Shown: one piece after another, positions 34,788 through 46,136 of the stretch | How the letters are laid out: every line of letters starts with the position of its first letter | Position numbering within the stretch: position 1 is the first letter of the stretch | From: Microplitis mediator | Taxonomy: Eukaryota; Arthropoda; Insecta; Hymenoptera; Braconidae | Reading direction: 5' to 3' | Assembly: GCF_029852145.1 (NCBI RefSeq) | Contig: NC_079971.1 | Coordinates: 9,169,697-9,233,696 of the forward strand | DNA length: 64,000 bases | The notes under the pieces: model-generated | Seen by the model: the letters and a program-made list of their open reading frames with translations, nothing else | What the model was told of the DNA's origin: nothing | Database searches by the model: none | Position numbers and translations under genes: made by a program

Positions 34788-35932
34788 CCATGCAGGAGCC
34801 GCCAGAGTTGAACCACAGGGCCCTACTTGGCCCAGCACTGGGGAACCTAGCTTTGGCACATCTATATTGGCCCATGCTTGGCTCAAGATTGGGTACTCAG
34901 TCTTGGCCATTACAATGGGGAGCCAGACTTGGGCCAAGACTGGGTAACCTAGCCTCGGCCGTTCAATGGCAACCCAGGCTTGGGCCAAGACTGGGTAATC
35001 TAGGCTTGGCCGTTACAATGATTACCCAGACTTGGGCCAAGGCTGGGTTCCCCTGTCTTGGCCATTCAATGACAAGCCAGGCTTGGGCCAAGATTAAGTA
35101 ACCTAGCCTTGGCCATCCAATGGGGAGCCAGACTTGGGCCAAGACTGGGTAACCTAGCCTTGGCCGTTCAATGGCAACCCAGGCTTGGGCCAAAACTGGG
35201 TAATCTAGGCTTGGCCGTTACAATGATTACCCAGACTTGGGCCAAGGCTGGGTTCCCCTGTCTTGGCCATTCAATGGCAAGCCAGGCTTGCGCCAAGATT
35301 AGGTAACCTAGCCTTGGCCATCCAATGGGGAGCCAGACTTGGGCCAAGACTGGGTAACCTAGTCTTGGCCATTCAATGACAACCCAGGCTTGGGCCAAGA
35401 CTGGATGCCCCTGCCTTGGCCGTCCAATGGCAACCCAGACTTGGGCCAAGGTAGAATTACCCAAGTTTGGCTATACCTATGGTTTAATAAGTAGATCATA
35501 TAAATGTATCAGTTCAACGTTAGTAGGTTCGTCCAGTAGCTATCGTTCGGACCCAGCAATCTGGAGGACAGCAGTTCGCGCCCGGAGCCCAGCAGAATTT
35601 TCACCGAGTTTTTTTCACATCATTTACCTCCTTCAGATAGTTTAAACGTTAATGATCATAAAATCTACGATGTTAATAATAATAAAATTTTTTTTTTAAT
35701 TAAATTTATTCGTTTCCTCGAGGCATGGGCAAGGTCTGGCAAAAAAGTCAGGGCCAGGACTGGCAACCAAGCATGGGCCAGGTCTAGCAACCAGGTCTGG
35801 CCCAATGTTATCATTCCAGAGTCCTACCAAGGCTGGGCCAAGGCTGGCTTACAAGCTTGGGCCAAGGTTTTACATACTTGGGCCAAGCCTGCGCCAAGCC
35901 TGGGCCCATCGTACTTTCCTCTCTGGGTTAGC
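34788..35932. mobile_element. 1.1-kb element of TTGGGCCAAGACTGGG repeats
   Basis: It interrupts the left arm of the palindrome, and the right arm near 36885 gives the uninterrupted version. The ends are CCCATGCAGG... and ...CTCTCTGGG. The body is an array of CTTGGGCCAAGACTGGGTAA and CTAGCCTTGGCCATTCAATG words, including a direct duplication of about 180 bp (around 34910-35090 and 35105-35290). A tRNA-like module lies at 35524-35604. Proteins predicted here (MAQAWVAIERP type) are repeat by-products. Confidence 0.7.
35524..35604 (+). ncRNA. tRNA-like module inside the CTTGGCC element
   Basis: GGTTCGTCCAGTAGCTATCG resembles an A-box region and CAGCAGTTCGCGCCCGGAG a B box, in tRNA-like spacing. 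It is the weakest of these modules. Confidence 0.4.
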
Positions 35933-37268
35933 AAATAATAGCCGCACAGTAATTTATAAGGCAGTTTAAGAAACTTGAATGAATTCCCTACAAGCTCCAT
36001 TTTCGATTTTTCGAAAAAAAATTTTTTTTATCTTTGATATCCATTTAAAGAACCCATGAAAAATGGCCATTTTCTGGTTTTTTAGTCGACTCATCGCTAC
36101 TCTGCAAATATTGATAAAAAAAATAATGTTGCCAGATAATTTTACAGCTTAATGTACCCTCAAAAACCCTGGAAATTTTCAGATTGATCCATTTAACCGT
36201 TTGTCCGGTCCGATTGCTCAAAGTTTTACAAAACAATTAAAGGAACAAGTTTTGTTCCTTAATTTGTGTAATCGTTATTAAAATGAAAAAATCAATTTTT
36301 CTGGATTTTCTTTTATTTTTGCGTTAGTTATTCAGTAAATGTAAGGTAAAGAGAAAAAAAAAATTTTTTCTGAAAAACGAGATAAAACAAGAATTTTTTT
36401 ACTTTTTTTCTTTTACGTTTTATTCAGTTTTTTTCTTATTCTTTCGTTTTCCGGAAAAACATTTTTTTTTCTCTTTACCTTACATTTACTGAATAACTAA
36501 CGCAAAAATAAAAGAAAATCCAGAAAAATTGATTTTTTCATTTTAATAACGATTACACAAATTAAGGAACAAAACTTGTTCCTTTAATTGTTTTGTAAAA
36601 CTTTGAGCAATCGGACCGGACAAACGGTTAAATGGATCAATCTGAAAATTTCCAGGGTTTTCGAGGGTACATTGAGCTGTAAAATTACCTGGCAACATTA
36701 TTTTTTTATCAATATTTGCAGAGTAGCGATGAGTCGACTAAAAAACCAGAAAATGGCCATTTTTTATGGGTTCTTCAAATGGATATCAAAGATGAAAAAA
36801 AATTTTTTTTCGAAAAAATCGAAAATGGAGCTTGTAGGGAATTTATTCAAGTTTCTTAAACTGAATTTTAAATAACTGTGCGACCATTATTTGTTGAGAT
36901 ATCAATAATCAAAGACGAATGGATCCTTATTCATTTGAAGGCTGATATCTCAGCAGCAAATTGTCGTACAGAGATACAAAAAAAGGAAATTGTAGCTGAA
37001 TAAATTTCCTAAACGAGTCATGAATTCGTTTTTTTGAAAAAATTTTTCCTAGCTTCGTAGATCTTTAAAACAAAACCAAAAAATTTAGAAAAATTTTGTC
37101 TCGACCTTCTTCTTATGATTCCGCAAAAACCGTGGCTCAAAACAATATTTTGCTAGGAGATCTTTAAACTAAAGATTTCAAGCGTCAATTTGCTTTCTTG
37201 TTTTTTCGATACGATCATTTTTCACGAAAATACAGCCTTCCAAAAATCACTAAAAAATTTATAAATGA

Positions 37269-37600
37269 TCAATATTGCTATTTCATGACTGCAAGATGAC
37301 GGTAAATTAACGGTAGAACTGTAATAAAAATACGCTACCCATTTCGTGCGATTATCAAAACAAAGTTCTGGTTCTTCACTGTGAGTAATATCTTCGCTGT
37401 TGATTACGGTAGAGTAACAATACAGCCTACTAGTTATCGTACACTACCACATTACGGTGGTTCACGGTAAACAATTTGCGTGATTAATTTTAGGACATTT
37501 TTGTTCATACTTATAAAGTTCTGATAAATCCACGCTGCGTGAATGTAAGGGCCTTATTTCCAAACCATTTATATCGATTCATTTTGTCTTTGTTTGGCAG
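37269..37600. repeat. ACGGTA/TACGGTGG repeat patch
   Basis: Words such as GACGGTAAATTAACGGTAGA and ACGGTGGTTCACGGTAAAC at 37290-37470 recall the subterminal arrays of the CCGT family, but no termini are visible. Confidence 0.4.
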
Positions 37601-38322
37601 ATGGCACCATGTAAATTTTCGAATCGAGTAATAAAATCCTACGTAAGCATAAATTCCCAAAATAATAGGTTAGAGATCCAAAAACGACTCAAAAGTTATC
37701 CCGTACTAATTTATAAAATGGCACAGCAATTGGGTGATTTTCCAAAAACATTTTCTTACAAGGTAATTAACTCTAAGATTATGTTAATGTTTATAAATTT
37801 CAAAAACTTATCATTTATAACAGTACCGATAAAATTGAATATTTTCAATAAATTTTTTTCATTCACGGAAGCCCAATTTAAAGATAAATAGATCATTTGC
37901 TACAAATTATATATAATCAACATTACTGAAGAAGAGCATAAAAAATTACTCAATTTCTATAAAAACTTTTTTCATCAATGTATCGAGTGATTAATTAATT
38001 GTTATTAATTTAACAGGTACAAAAACTTTCTCAGGTCGATGATGCAGCTTTATTTTTACATGAGATGACTTATCATGATATCTTGGCTTGCCAAAATCGA
38101 CGAGAGAGGTATATGGAAATTAATTATTATAAATTAACGGTATTATATTTGCCTAATAACTGTACTTCGATTTATAACTGCATATAAATACTTTAAAGGA
38201 AATGTGCACTCGAGAGGATGGTCACCGTGGCACCTAATGATAATTACCACAATGAAGATGAAGACGTTTGTGATGACAACGATGACGATGACGATGATGA
38301 TATACTTAATCGTGTCGGCTGA
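37601..38322 (+). CDS. Three-exon gene model, 125 aa, basic N-terminus and acidic C-terminus, unknown function
   Basis: Seen: exon 1 37601-37762, exon 2 38017-38108, exon 3 38199-38322. All junctions are GT...AG (AAG/GTAATT, TAACAG/GTA, AGAG/GTATAT, TTTAAAG/G), phases 0 and 2 agree, and the total is 378 nt ending in TGA. The protein starts MAPCKFSNRVIKSY, is basic for 55 residues, has a helix-like middle (VDDAALFLHEM) and ends in an Asp run (DDNDDDDDDD). A polypyrimidine tract and TTTGGCAG directly precede the ATG, so an upstream exon may exist and this ATG may be internal. I do not recognise the family. No TATA or poly(A) signal is assigned. It could be a real small gene or a domesticated element gene; chance is less likely because three exons keep frame. 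Confidence 0.5.
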
Positions 38323-39044
38323 TAGCCACCTAGTACTTTTATAGAATAATTTTAAGTTATCGCATTCATAGCATTAAAATTTTAATTTGTAAGCTTTTAT
38401 AATTGTAAAACTATTTTTCGGTCTCAATATATAGATATTTAATTGTAACTTAAGTTTTATTAATCATCAACCCAGACAAACATCCTCGCAGATTCCCAGT
38501 CTATAAGCCACTGGCTTAGACTAAAATAAATATTAAATTAAGTCCAATAGTTTGGACGTAACAGTATATCTCCTAATTGATAACAACTGTGAGTAATGTT
38601 TTTTTAAATCTCGGTGAAATTAAAACTCCTTTTTTTTTCTAATTGATGCTTAAAATTTTTTTTTTTAAGTAGGGGTCATTGTCTGAAAATGCCTTTAAAT
38701 GAAATTAACTCATTTAGGAAAAAGTTGCTTTTTTTACTTTTTAGGCTATGAAACGGAAGTGAAATAATCTTAGACTTCCTCGTGATGGAAATGATGAAAC
38801 ATTATGAGAGGCTTGGGCGTTGCCTTTAATTCCGGCGGAACGATATTAGGAGGCTATAGACCTTATTATTCAATCGTTGAAACAAATGCACTTCCGCATT
38901 TTTTTATGATTGTTTCAGCCTCATATTTTCAACGGGTACATTTATCGAAATGGCCGCTGTTATTGGCGTTTTTTGCAATATGTCTTTCAGTTCCATCTTT
39001 ATGAAAATCTGGCGAAACTTTCTCATGTCAAAGTAACTAAAATG
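38323..39044 (+). pseudogene. Possible FLYWCH-like zinc-finger remnant
   Basis: Within 38910-39060 one plus-strand frame reads NGYIYRNGRCYWRFLQY, then FQFHLYENL. This recalls the Y-x-Y...YWRC...C core of FLYWCH fingers found in some MULE-type transposase proteins. However, the expected cysteine after YWR and the next one are both phenylalanine here, and the preceding strand is not in frame. It is a weak resemblance in a frame that also overlaps the minus-strand exon at 39045-39175. Confidence 0.2.
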
Positions 39045-39480
39045 CTACGGACCATCAATAGTAGTCGTGGAAACCAGAAAACGTTTGCTGAATCCTACAA
39101 TCACATGATTAATCACTACTGAAGTATCATTATCGTCACCACCGAAACACGGTACTGCGTAAATTGGCATATTGACTGTAAAATAAAAAAAATTTAAAAA
39201 TCTTGTAACAGTAAAACCTAATTTTAATACAGACTCAAATATACTTACCAATTTTAGAAAGCGTGTATTCAATGATTAGGTTACTGATGACGGTTTCCAG
39301 ATCAACTGTAAGTACCGCACCCGGTTTATAAGTTGAGTATATTTCTTTGATTAGTGCTCTCTCCGGCTTAGACGTAAATATCAATGAATGATCCAACCCC
39401 TTACGTATAATGATAAATGATTTACGAATTGCTGTATTGAAGGGATTGCCATCTGCGTTTCCAGTGGCAGAAGGATGATG
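39045..39480 (-). CDS. Last two exons of a minus-strand gene model, unknown function
   Basis: Seen on minus: an exon open from 39480 to 39249 ends at a good donor (G/GTAAGTAT). A 73-bp intron follows, ending TTTTATTTTACAG, and a final exon 39175-39045 ends in TAG. The phase (1) matches across the junction. The joined piece is about 120 residues, including FTSKPERALIKEIYSTYKPG before the junction and MPIYAVPCFGGDDNDTSVV after it. No domain is recognised. The 5' end is missing: an in-frame TGA lies at 39481-39483, so any further exon must join after it. The polypyrimidine-rich intron and frame retention argue for a real or recently real gene. Confidence 0.45.
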
Positions 39481-39483
39481 TCA

Positions 39484-40130
39484 ACTTCGCCATTCCGTAG
39501 AAACATTAAATTCATTTTAATGATACTTAAGTAGTGATTAATTATGTGATTAATAATTATTAATAATAGTTATAAAATATTATTGCTTAGTTCCACTAAT
39601 AAGAAGCCAAGTGTAAAATTAATTACCTGGTCAATTAAGCGTCCGAGTCGTAGGCCGATCTATCCGGTTGTGTGTAAATCTCGGTCAGGGTTGCCAGATA
39701 ATTTTTGTCCGAGTCGCCCCATCGATGATCAAAAGTAGCGAAATATTTTAACAAGTCGCCCAATAATTTTCAAGTTTATAATAATTTTTGTGGCTTACAA
39801 TTCATTTTCTATTAGCCAATAAAAGTACACTATTATTTGCCGCATAAATTAAAATTAACTTTTTGAAAAGTATTATTGCCTTTTTTTTTATGTAGTGAAA
39901 AATTATAGGATGTTTTTAGGATAAATTTGATGAAAAAATAATCTTAATTAAAATTTTTTAGAAGCTATTAATTATTTTTTATTGCAAATAGCAGAATATC
40001 GTTACGCAGGTTCTGATTGACATCAAATGTTGAAACGTTATATTTCTTATTCCTTGATCAAACCCAATAATTACTCAAAAATTCTTACTCAATAAAATTA
40101 CTCAATAAATCAAAACTCAAATTAAACAAA
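39484..40130. other. Unassigned AT-rich DNA
   Basis: No domain-bearing frame or repeat with clear ends. GTTGCCAGATAATTTTTGTC near 39690 is not placed. Confidence 0.4.
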
Positions 40131-41420
40131 TCGGGCTACGTTACACTTCGCCCACTGGTCACCCCTCTCATCTCCTCTAGGTCCTGACGGGCGCCAGCTG
40201 ACTTTTATTTCCCCGGTATCGGCAACCGGTCTAAACAGACACGTAAATTAAAAGCTAAAAGCTAAATCCTTTGGAGATGAGAAACGTGAGCGGTGGTAGC
40301 GGCTTGTCCTGGTGCGCTTAGTATGCTAGATTTTGGAGAGAGAGTTGCGGTTCTTATGACGTGATAAAAGCCAATTAATCAAATTAATTTTAAAATAAAA
40401 TAACAAATCCAAACCAAATAAAATACCGCGAATATGATGCGAGAGTGACATGGAGGGCCCAAAAGTCCCGCGGTCCAGTACTCTCGGTCCATCAAACAAA
40501 TAAATACCTGAGTAAAACATCGGGAACCTCTCGACGACGACGAATCACGAAACTTACACACTTCCCGATAATTAAAGAAAATAAAATAAATAATGCGGTA
40601 ATTTGCGAGGATAATTAACACGACAAACGGCTCCAAGAGCACCATACACAGAACTACTGGCTCCAAACGATGACAGTTGGCAAGGTTTACGGTCGAGGTC
40701 CACCGTGGCGACTCTCTGACTCACCACCGCTTGCTTCTAAACCCCAAACTCGACTACTGGGTCCACTCGTACACGAGTGACGCCGAATCGCAACTTACTC
40801 ATTCGCCGGTAGTTGCACAACTGCCACATGATAATCTCCCACTCTAACTCGCTCGCTCCACTCCTTCTCTTTCACTCTCACATTCGCGCTTCTCCATTCA
40901 TCCTTACCTTCACAAGCATACAAGCCGTGGACTCACGGGCCTTCCCGTAATGTCACTCCCCCTGATATCCGAAGTTACCGAATTCTTGGCTTCCTCGAGC
41001 ATCGCAAACGAGGCCTGCCATCCCCAAATCAACGTACACGTACCCCTGCTAACTCCGGGTACCGACACGAGGGGGCGGCGAAATCTCAGTCGCACCTCCG
41101 TGATCACCACGTCAACCCCGAGGGCTAAGCCTAGGCCTAGTCGTCATCACTGGTCGGGAGGCACGTTATCTTGGCCACTATCCGCGACACAGCTAGACAT
41201 CCCATATTAAATCCACGCTCCATCACACAGACACTCAAATACAGACAACGTACCGTACACGTACGCGTCACTTTTACTTTTCCCTACACACGTACTCGAT
41301 ACTCTCAGCTCACCATTTACCACACTCGACTGGACATCCATACTCACTTTATCTCTCTCTAACACACAAACTTGCACTCACTTTATCTTCAACTCCACCT
41401 CTTCGGCAATGTAACGTCAC
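40131..41420. other. Unassigned GC-richer block, possible LTR or promoter region
   Basis: It is markedly less AT-rich than its surroundings (40140-41360), with pyrimidine-rich stretches (CACTCCTTCTCTTTCACTC). GCTACGTTACA at 40146 could be an LTR end (TGTAACGTAGC on minus). No protein domain in any frame, and the listed 60-95 aa frames show no family features. Alternatives are a retroelement LTR and leader, or a host promoter/first-exon region. Confidence 0.35.
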
Positions 41421-42290
41421 AATGTATACACATTTCTTTATCTGATTGTGAAAAATAAAATAACAATTTACTTTCAAGAGTTATGATGAAATCATCACGC
41501 GCGTTAAAATTTATAATTTTTTATAAGAAATAAAATTACTACTCAAAACCAAGATCCCAACCAACTGAACTGAGACGAAATAAATGAGACTGACTAAACG
41601 ATCAGAAATTTATGTCACCGAAAAAATATCTACTTAAAAGACTTGACACAAGTGACGACAAAAAGTAAATCACAAATAGTAGTAAAATAAGTCATCTAAA
41701 CAAATTTTTAATTGACATAAGACAGGAAAAACAACACAAATTTTCTCTGTCTCCGGAACCAACATTTGCAAGTCTTATTTATACCAAAAAAGGTGACTTT
41801 GAGACGAAAAAACAATTTATCTTATCCTTTTAGAAGACATCTTAAAGTTTTCTTTGTGCTACTTGGGAAACAAAATGTTTTTATACGTACATACTGCATT
41901 GAAATGAAGTTTGATTCGAATCATTGGCGAAATCGACAGCCACTTCTAAAAATCCACCCACTCGTCAGATTCGGCAACTTCCGGAAAAATTTTGTCACTC
42001 CTAAATGTGTCTAAAATCATACCAACTCTTCCTCTTTATAGTCTCCTTCGATCATCATAGAATGTCATCTAACTTGTTCTTTAGTTTAAATCATATTATC
42101 AGCAAAAAATATTAAAAACCCAGTTTTTAATATTTTTCTGGGATATTTCATAGATTATTACTCTGACCTAAGTCGAAACTCATTCAAATCTTGATTTTGA
42201 TCGCTGACATTGATTTCTGCCTCAATACGTTTATTTCATAGAACGTAATCGGGAATATAAATTTAAAAACCGCTTCTTCATTAATGATTT
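41421..42290. other. Unassigned DNA
   Basis: I see nothing recognisable; the 82-aa frame at 41766 has no motif. Confidence 0.4.
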
Positions 42291-42633
42291 TCGATTTTAA
42301 AATTTTTAAACTTTAGCATAAATCGATACTTGTTAGAGCTTGAAAAGCTCATAAAAAATCAATTGCATGTAAGAATAAAACAATGGCATTTTTAAGCTCG
42401 AAGATCTCGATATATATTCACACTTGAAATCCTTGAGCTCGAAAACAGCGGAAAATTTTTAAGCTGGGCAGCAAGGCCAACCGACCCCCAGTTTTTTTTT
42501 ATTTTATATATCTGAAAGCCTATTTAATCGATTCATATAAAATGGACAGGAAAGTTGGTAGCTGACAAGCTTTTCCGATTACTGCCAAAACTATTCAAAT
42601 TGATTAATTATTTAAAAAGCTTTTGAGAATTCA

Positions 42634-42692
<59 letters not shown>

Positions 42693-42700
42693 GCGTTTAT
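42291..42700. repeat. Dispersed repeat (inverted relative of 12010-12160) with CA microsatellite
   Basis: GAGCTCGAAAACAGCGGAAA and AAGCTCGAAGATCTCGA match the GAGCTCGAAAAC repeat on the opposite strand. A (CA)n run lies at 42631-42690, followed by ACTCGGACATCATTATGAAA as in other copies. Confidence 0.6.
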
Positions 42701-42833
42701 ACTCGGACATCATTATGAAAATTCCAATTTCTATGTATGACCATATCAAGTTATACCCATATAACAATCTAGTAGCAATCTTGCGCATGCTTAATCTCAA
42801 GTCCACTAGTCTATGTATTTCTATGACCATGTA

Positions 42834-43240
42834 TCTTGCTGCAAACACTAGCCCCGAGTTTTATATTGCAAGTCTTTTGCAAGACTTGTTAAAAAACTGC
42901 GTGTTACGTTATACAAGAACTGTGCCTGAATATTGAACATAATTCGCTCAAGATGTATTGATACAGTTCACTTGAAAATGTCTTGCACTAGAAATTATCT
43001 GCAGATACTACGGCATATCTTTCGCCAAATCTGCTCAAGGCGTGTCATATTACACAGTCTATCTTAATCCCGTCTCTGTCATTTTATCCCCTCTATTGAC
43101 ACACGTTACCAGATCTCAGTGGTACGCGATTGAAGGTACAATTTGTCGGGAAAACTTTGGCGCTAAAGAGTTTATTTTTCACATCATAAATGCCATAGTA
43201 ATGACAATATGCATTTGCATATTTATAAACTAATTATTAA
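42834..43240 (+). repeat. Inverted-repeat arm 1 with open frame (pair of 43896-44300)
   Basis: It is reverse-complementary to 43896-44300. Both arms read, in the same relative frame, a hydrophobic segment SYYTVYLNPVSVILSPLL followed by HVTRSQWY and a KEFIF...TICICIF tail. Here a TGA replaces the TGG that arm 2 has upstream. Differences between arms are mostly amino-acid changing, which does not suggest selection for protein. Confidence 0.6.
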
Positions 43241-43895
43241 CATAAAAATAACATTTAATTCATCACTCGTAATAACTTATTCGTGAAAATAATACATTCT
43301 TTGGATCTTGGTTATTGTTTAAAGAAAGAAATATAGGTTTACAAGTAAAAGATTAAATTTCTATTGTTTTCTTGAAATCATGAAATATTTTTAATTAGAT
43401 TGTTATCAAATAAAACTTTTATGTTTATTATATTGAGATTTATTTCATTTTTGACACACCTTCAATAAAAAATGTTTTTATCTGAACGATTAATTTTTCA
43501 GCTAAGTAATTAAACATTAACTTTCGCTTGTTTCACGAAGATATTGCCTTCTTAATTTGTAATGAAAATAATTTTTTTTCAATGTAATTACAAAAAACTA
43601 TCAATACTTGCACTTTTTTATCAGAGTAAACGATTAAAGTTTTCAAAGAGTTTGAAAGAAATTATATTAATATGTCTCAGGGTATCTCTCGTGTTATCCT
43701 AAAACGAATGTTTTAAAACTCAAACCATCTATTATAACCACAACTTATTCCGAATTATGAATTCAATTTTTTTGTTGCTAGAATTGTATTTATCAGTTTG
43801 TTTTCTTGGTTTGAATCCTCACATTCATTAAATTTTATTTGCAGTCGAATATATTCGAAACATTAATATTTTCTATGTTATTTTTAATTTCGTAA
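43241..43895. other. Unassigned spacer between the inverted arms
   Basis: Very AT-rich; no gene, tRNA or repeat seen. Confidence 0.4.
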
Positions 43896-44300
43896 TTATT
43901 TCATAAATATGCAAATGCATATTGTAATTACTACGGCATTTATTATTTGAAAAATAAACTCTTTATCGCCGAAGTTTTCTCGACGAATTGTACCTTCAAT
44001 TACGTACCATTGAGATCTGGTAACGTGTGCCAATAGAGGGGATAAAATGACAGAGACGGGATTGAGATAGACTGTGTAATATGACACGCCTTGAGCAGAA
44101 CTCGCGCAGGATATGCCCAAGTACCTGCAAATTATATTTGGTGTAAGATATACCCAAGCAAACTGTAACAATACATCTTCAGTAAGATATATTCAATATT
44201 CTTGTGCAGCTTTCGAAGTATAACATAACACAATATTATTTAACATGTCTTGTGCAAGACTTGTAGCATAAAACTATGGACCAGTGTTTGCAGCAAAATA
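43896..44300 (-). repeat. Inverted-repeat arm 2 with 91-aa open frame
   Basis: The frame at 44171-43896 (91 aa) begins MLQFAWVYLTPNIICRYLG and continues as in arm 1. No family is recognised. The arms are about 660 bp apart. It could be a decayed element with a small ORF or simply a fold-back repeat. Confidence 0.5.
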
Positions 44301-44321
44301 CATAGTCCTATAATCGAAGTA

Positions 44322-44565
44322 TTACCGTACGATGGACGGTGTGGCTCAATAAGTTATAGATCAAATTGAACGGAATATAGTATAGTACCGGATAGCTCAA
44401 CTGGTAGAGCACTCGGCGCGATACCGACATGGTCTGGGTTTGATTTCCAGTTCGGGCTATCTATATTTTTCTCAATTTGTCTATAAATTGTCTTATTGAG
44501 AAGGTTAATTGTAAGTGTAGGTTTCAATATATTTAAAAAGTGGTGTATTACCGTACGATGTATTT
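44322..44565 (+). repeat. tRNA-derived SINE-like unit (copy B)
   Basis: The tRNA-like part is 44387-44459 (CCGGATAGCTCAACTGGTAG ... GTTTGATTTCCAG ... CGGGCT). The upstream part reads TACCGTACGATGGACGGTGT and the downstream part CTCAATTTGTCTATAAATTG. Confidence 0.7.
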
Positions 44566-44888
44566 TAAAATATAGTGAAACCTAAACATGCAAATAACCT
44601 TCTCAATAAGAGAATTTACAGATAAATTGAGAGAAATATAGATAGCCCGAATTGGGAATCGAACCCAGACTAATTCGGTATCGCGCCAAGTGCTCTACCA
44701 GTTGAGCTATCCAGTACTATACTATATTCCGTTCAATTTGATTTATAACTTATTGAGCCACACCGTCCATCATACGGTAATACACCAATTTTAAAATATA
44801 GTGAAACCTAAACTTACAATTAACCTTCTCAATAAGACAATTTATAGATAAAATGAGAAAATTATAGATAGTCCGAACTGGGAACCGA
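44566..44888 (-). repeat. tRNA-derived SINE-like units (copy C and a partial copy D)
   Basis: Copy C (44566-44800, tRNA-like part 44644-44716) is inverted relative to copy B, so B and C form a head-to-head fold-back. A partial repeat of the unit's tail starts again at about 44801 and breaks off at 44888 after GGGAACCGAAC. Confidence 0.65.
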
Positions 44889-45041
44889 ACTATAAATCGT
44901 ATAAAGACATAGACAACAATTGGACTTGAAACCAGAATTTTGCACGATTGCTAGAAGACTATGTTGCGTACGTTATCTTGGACAATACCATATAGTCTAT
45001 TAAAAGATTTCTATTATTGGTGTCTTGACCAGCAACTTCTA
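44889..45041. other. Short unassigned spacer
   Basis: Nothing recognisable. Confidence 0.4.
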
Positions 45042-46136
45042 CACAGAAAAAACAGTTTACTTGGTTCAAGAAAAATATTGTCTTCCGAATTTTCTTTCTT
45101 GATTTAATAAAAGTAGAACACTTGATTCAAAAACTTTTTTTTGGTTCAAGACAGTAAATTCTCTTGCTCCAAAAAATTTATTTTTGAAGCGAAATTGAAA
45201 ATTCCTTGGTTTAAGAAAAAAAATTCATGGATACAGAAAATAAGTCATCTCTTGCCAAAAAATCAACGTTTTGAATGAAAAAAAGTTTAACTTCGGCCAA
45301 AAAACTTTTACTTGCCCCAAGAAAAAAAATTTCTTACTCCAAAAAATAAATTGCTTAAGTGAAAATAGAAGTTGCTTGGGCCAAGAAAAAAAAAATTTCT
45401 TGCTCCAAAAGTTTGCTTCTTTAATGAAGACGTAAATTTTTCTTAGTCAAAAATGTATTCTCTCTCCGAAAGGTTGACATGTTAATTCTATTTTTATTTT
45501 TAATCTGAAACGTAATTTTTTTTTTTTTTTCCGAGCAAAATTATTCAAGACTTGAATTTCAAGTAAACTTTAATATTAAATATTAAAGTCATGATGTATT
45601 ATAGGATATAATATAGTACAATTCAAAAGGGTACTTGTAGTTCTGTCAAATGACAGAAATGTACTCGAACAAAATCGTAATGAATTTTGGAATATAACAC
45701 TTCTAAAATAAATGTCTTACCAGGGACACTACATGTCGTAGGCGCGATCTCGTGGCGAGCACCGAACTACCCCCGCTGCTGCTGTCTAGCACCAGTGACT
45801 TTCCCCTTCTCCATATCGATCTTTTCTCCCAAGAAATTTTTTCTCTTGGCTTAAGCAACTTTTGTTTTCTTGGTCGGAGAATACGAAAAAATAATGTATC
45901 TTGCTCCAAAAAAAATATCTCTCACTTTAAGAAATATAAACTCTTGAAACAAGTGAAAATTTTTTGATTTAAGCGTAAAAATATGTTGACGTGAGAAAAA
46001 AAATTTTGATTCAAGATAAAAATTTGAAGATAATTGTTTACTTGGGGCAAGTAAATTTTGATTTTCCGAATAGATCAAACAAAATTTCTTGAATCAAGAA
46101 TATTTTCCTTGATTCAAGTTAACTGTTTTTTCTGTG
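45042..46136. mobile_element. 1.1-kb CAAGAA-family element
   Basis: The termini CACAGAAAAAACAGTTTACT and, inverted, CACAGAAAAAACAGTTAACT are flanked by TA (45040-45041, 46137-46138). The body is CTTGGTTCAAGAAA words. A distinct GC-richer core at about 45690-45830 (CCAGGGACACTACATGTCGT ... CTAGCACCAGTGACTT) recurs at 56470-56570. Confidence 0.8.

Larger units (their letters stand above)
34381..37268. mobile_element. Palindromic element (CACTTATCCAAAAAATTAAA terminus), split by an insert
   Basis: The arms are reverse complements around 36415: for example CAATTTGCTGCTGAGATATC at 34719 pairs with GATATCTCAGCAGCAAATTG at 36940. TA precedes the left terminus; the right end appears about 40 bp short. 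Without the 1145-bp insert the arms are about 890 and 850 bp. Apparent proteins at 36045 and 36588 are the same arm read on both strands. Confidence 0.8.

Noticed and set aside
34737..35464. MAQAWVAIERP-type proteins on both strands
   Set aside because: They are translations of the CTTGGGCCAAG array with no domain and equal openness on both strands.
38910..39060. A confident FLYWCH transposase gene
   Set aside because: Key cysteines are missing and the upstream strand is out of frame; kept only as a low-confidence remnant.
40131..41420. Protein-coding gene in the GC-richer block
   Set aside because: Frames of 60-95 aa occur on both strands without motifs; LTR or promoter is equally possible.
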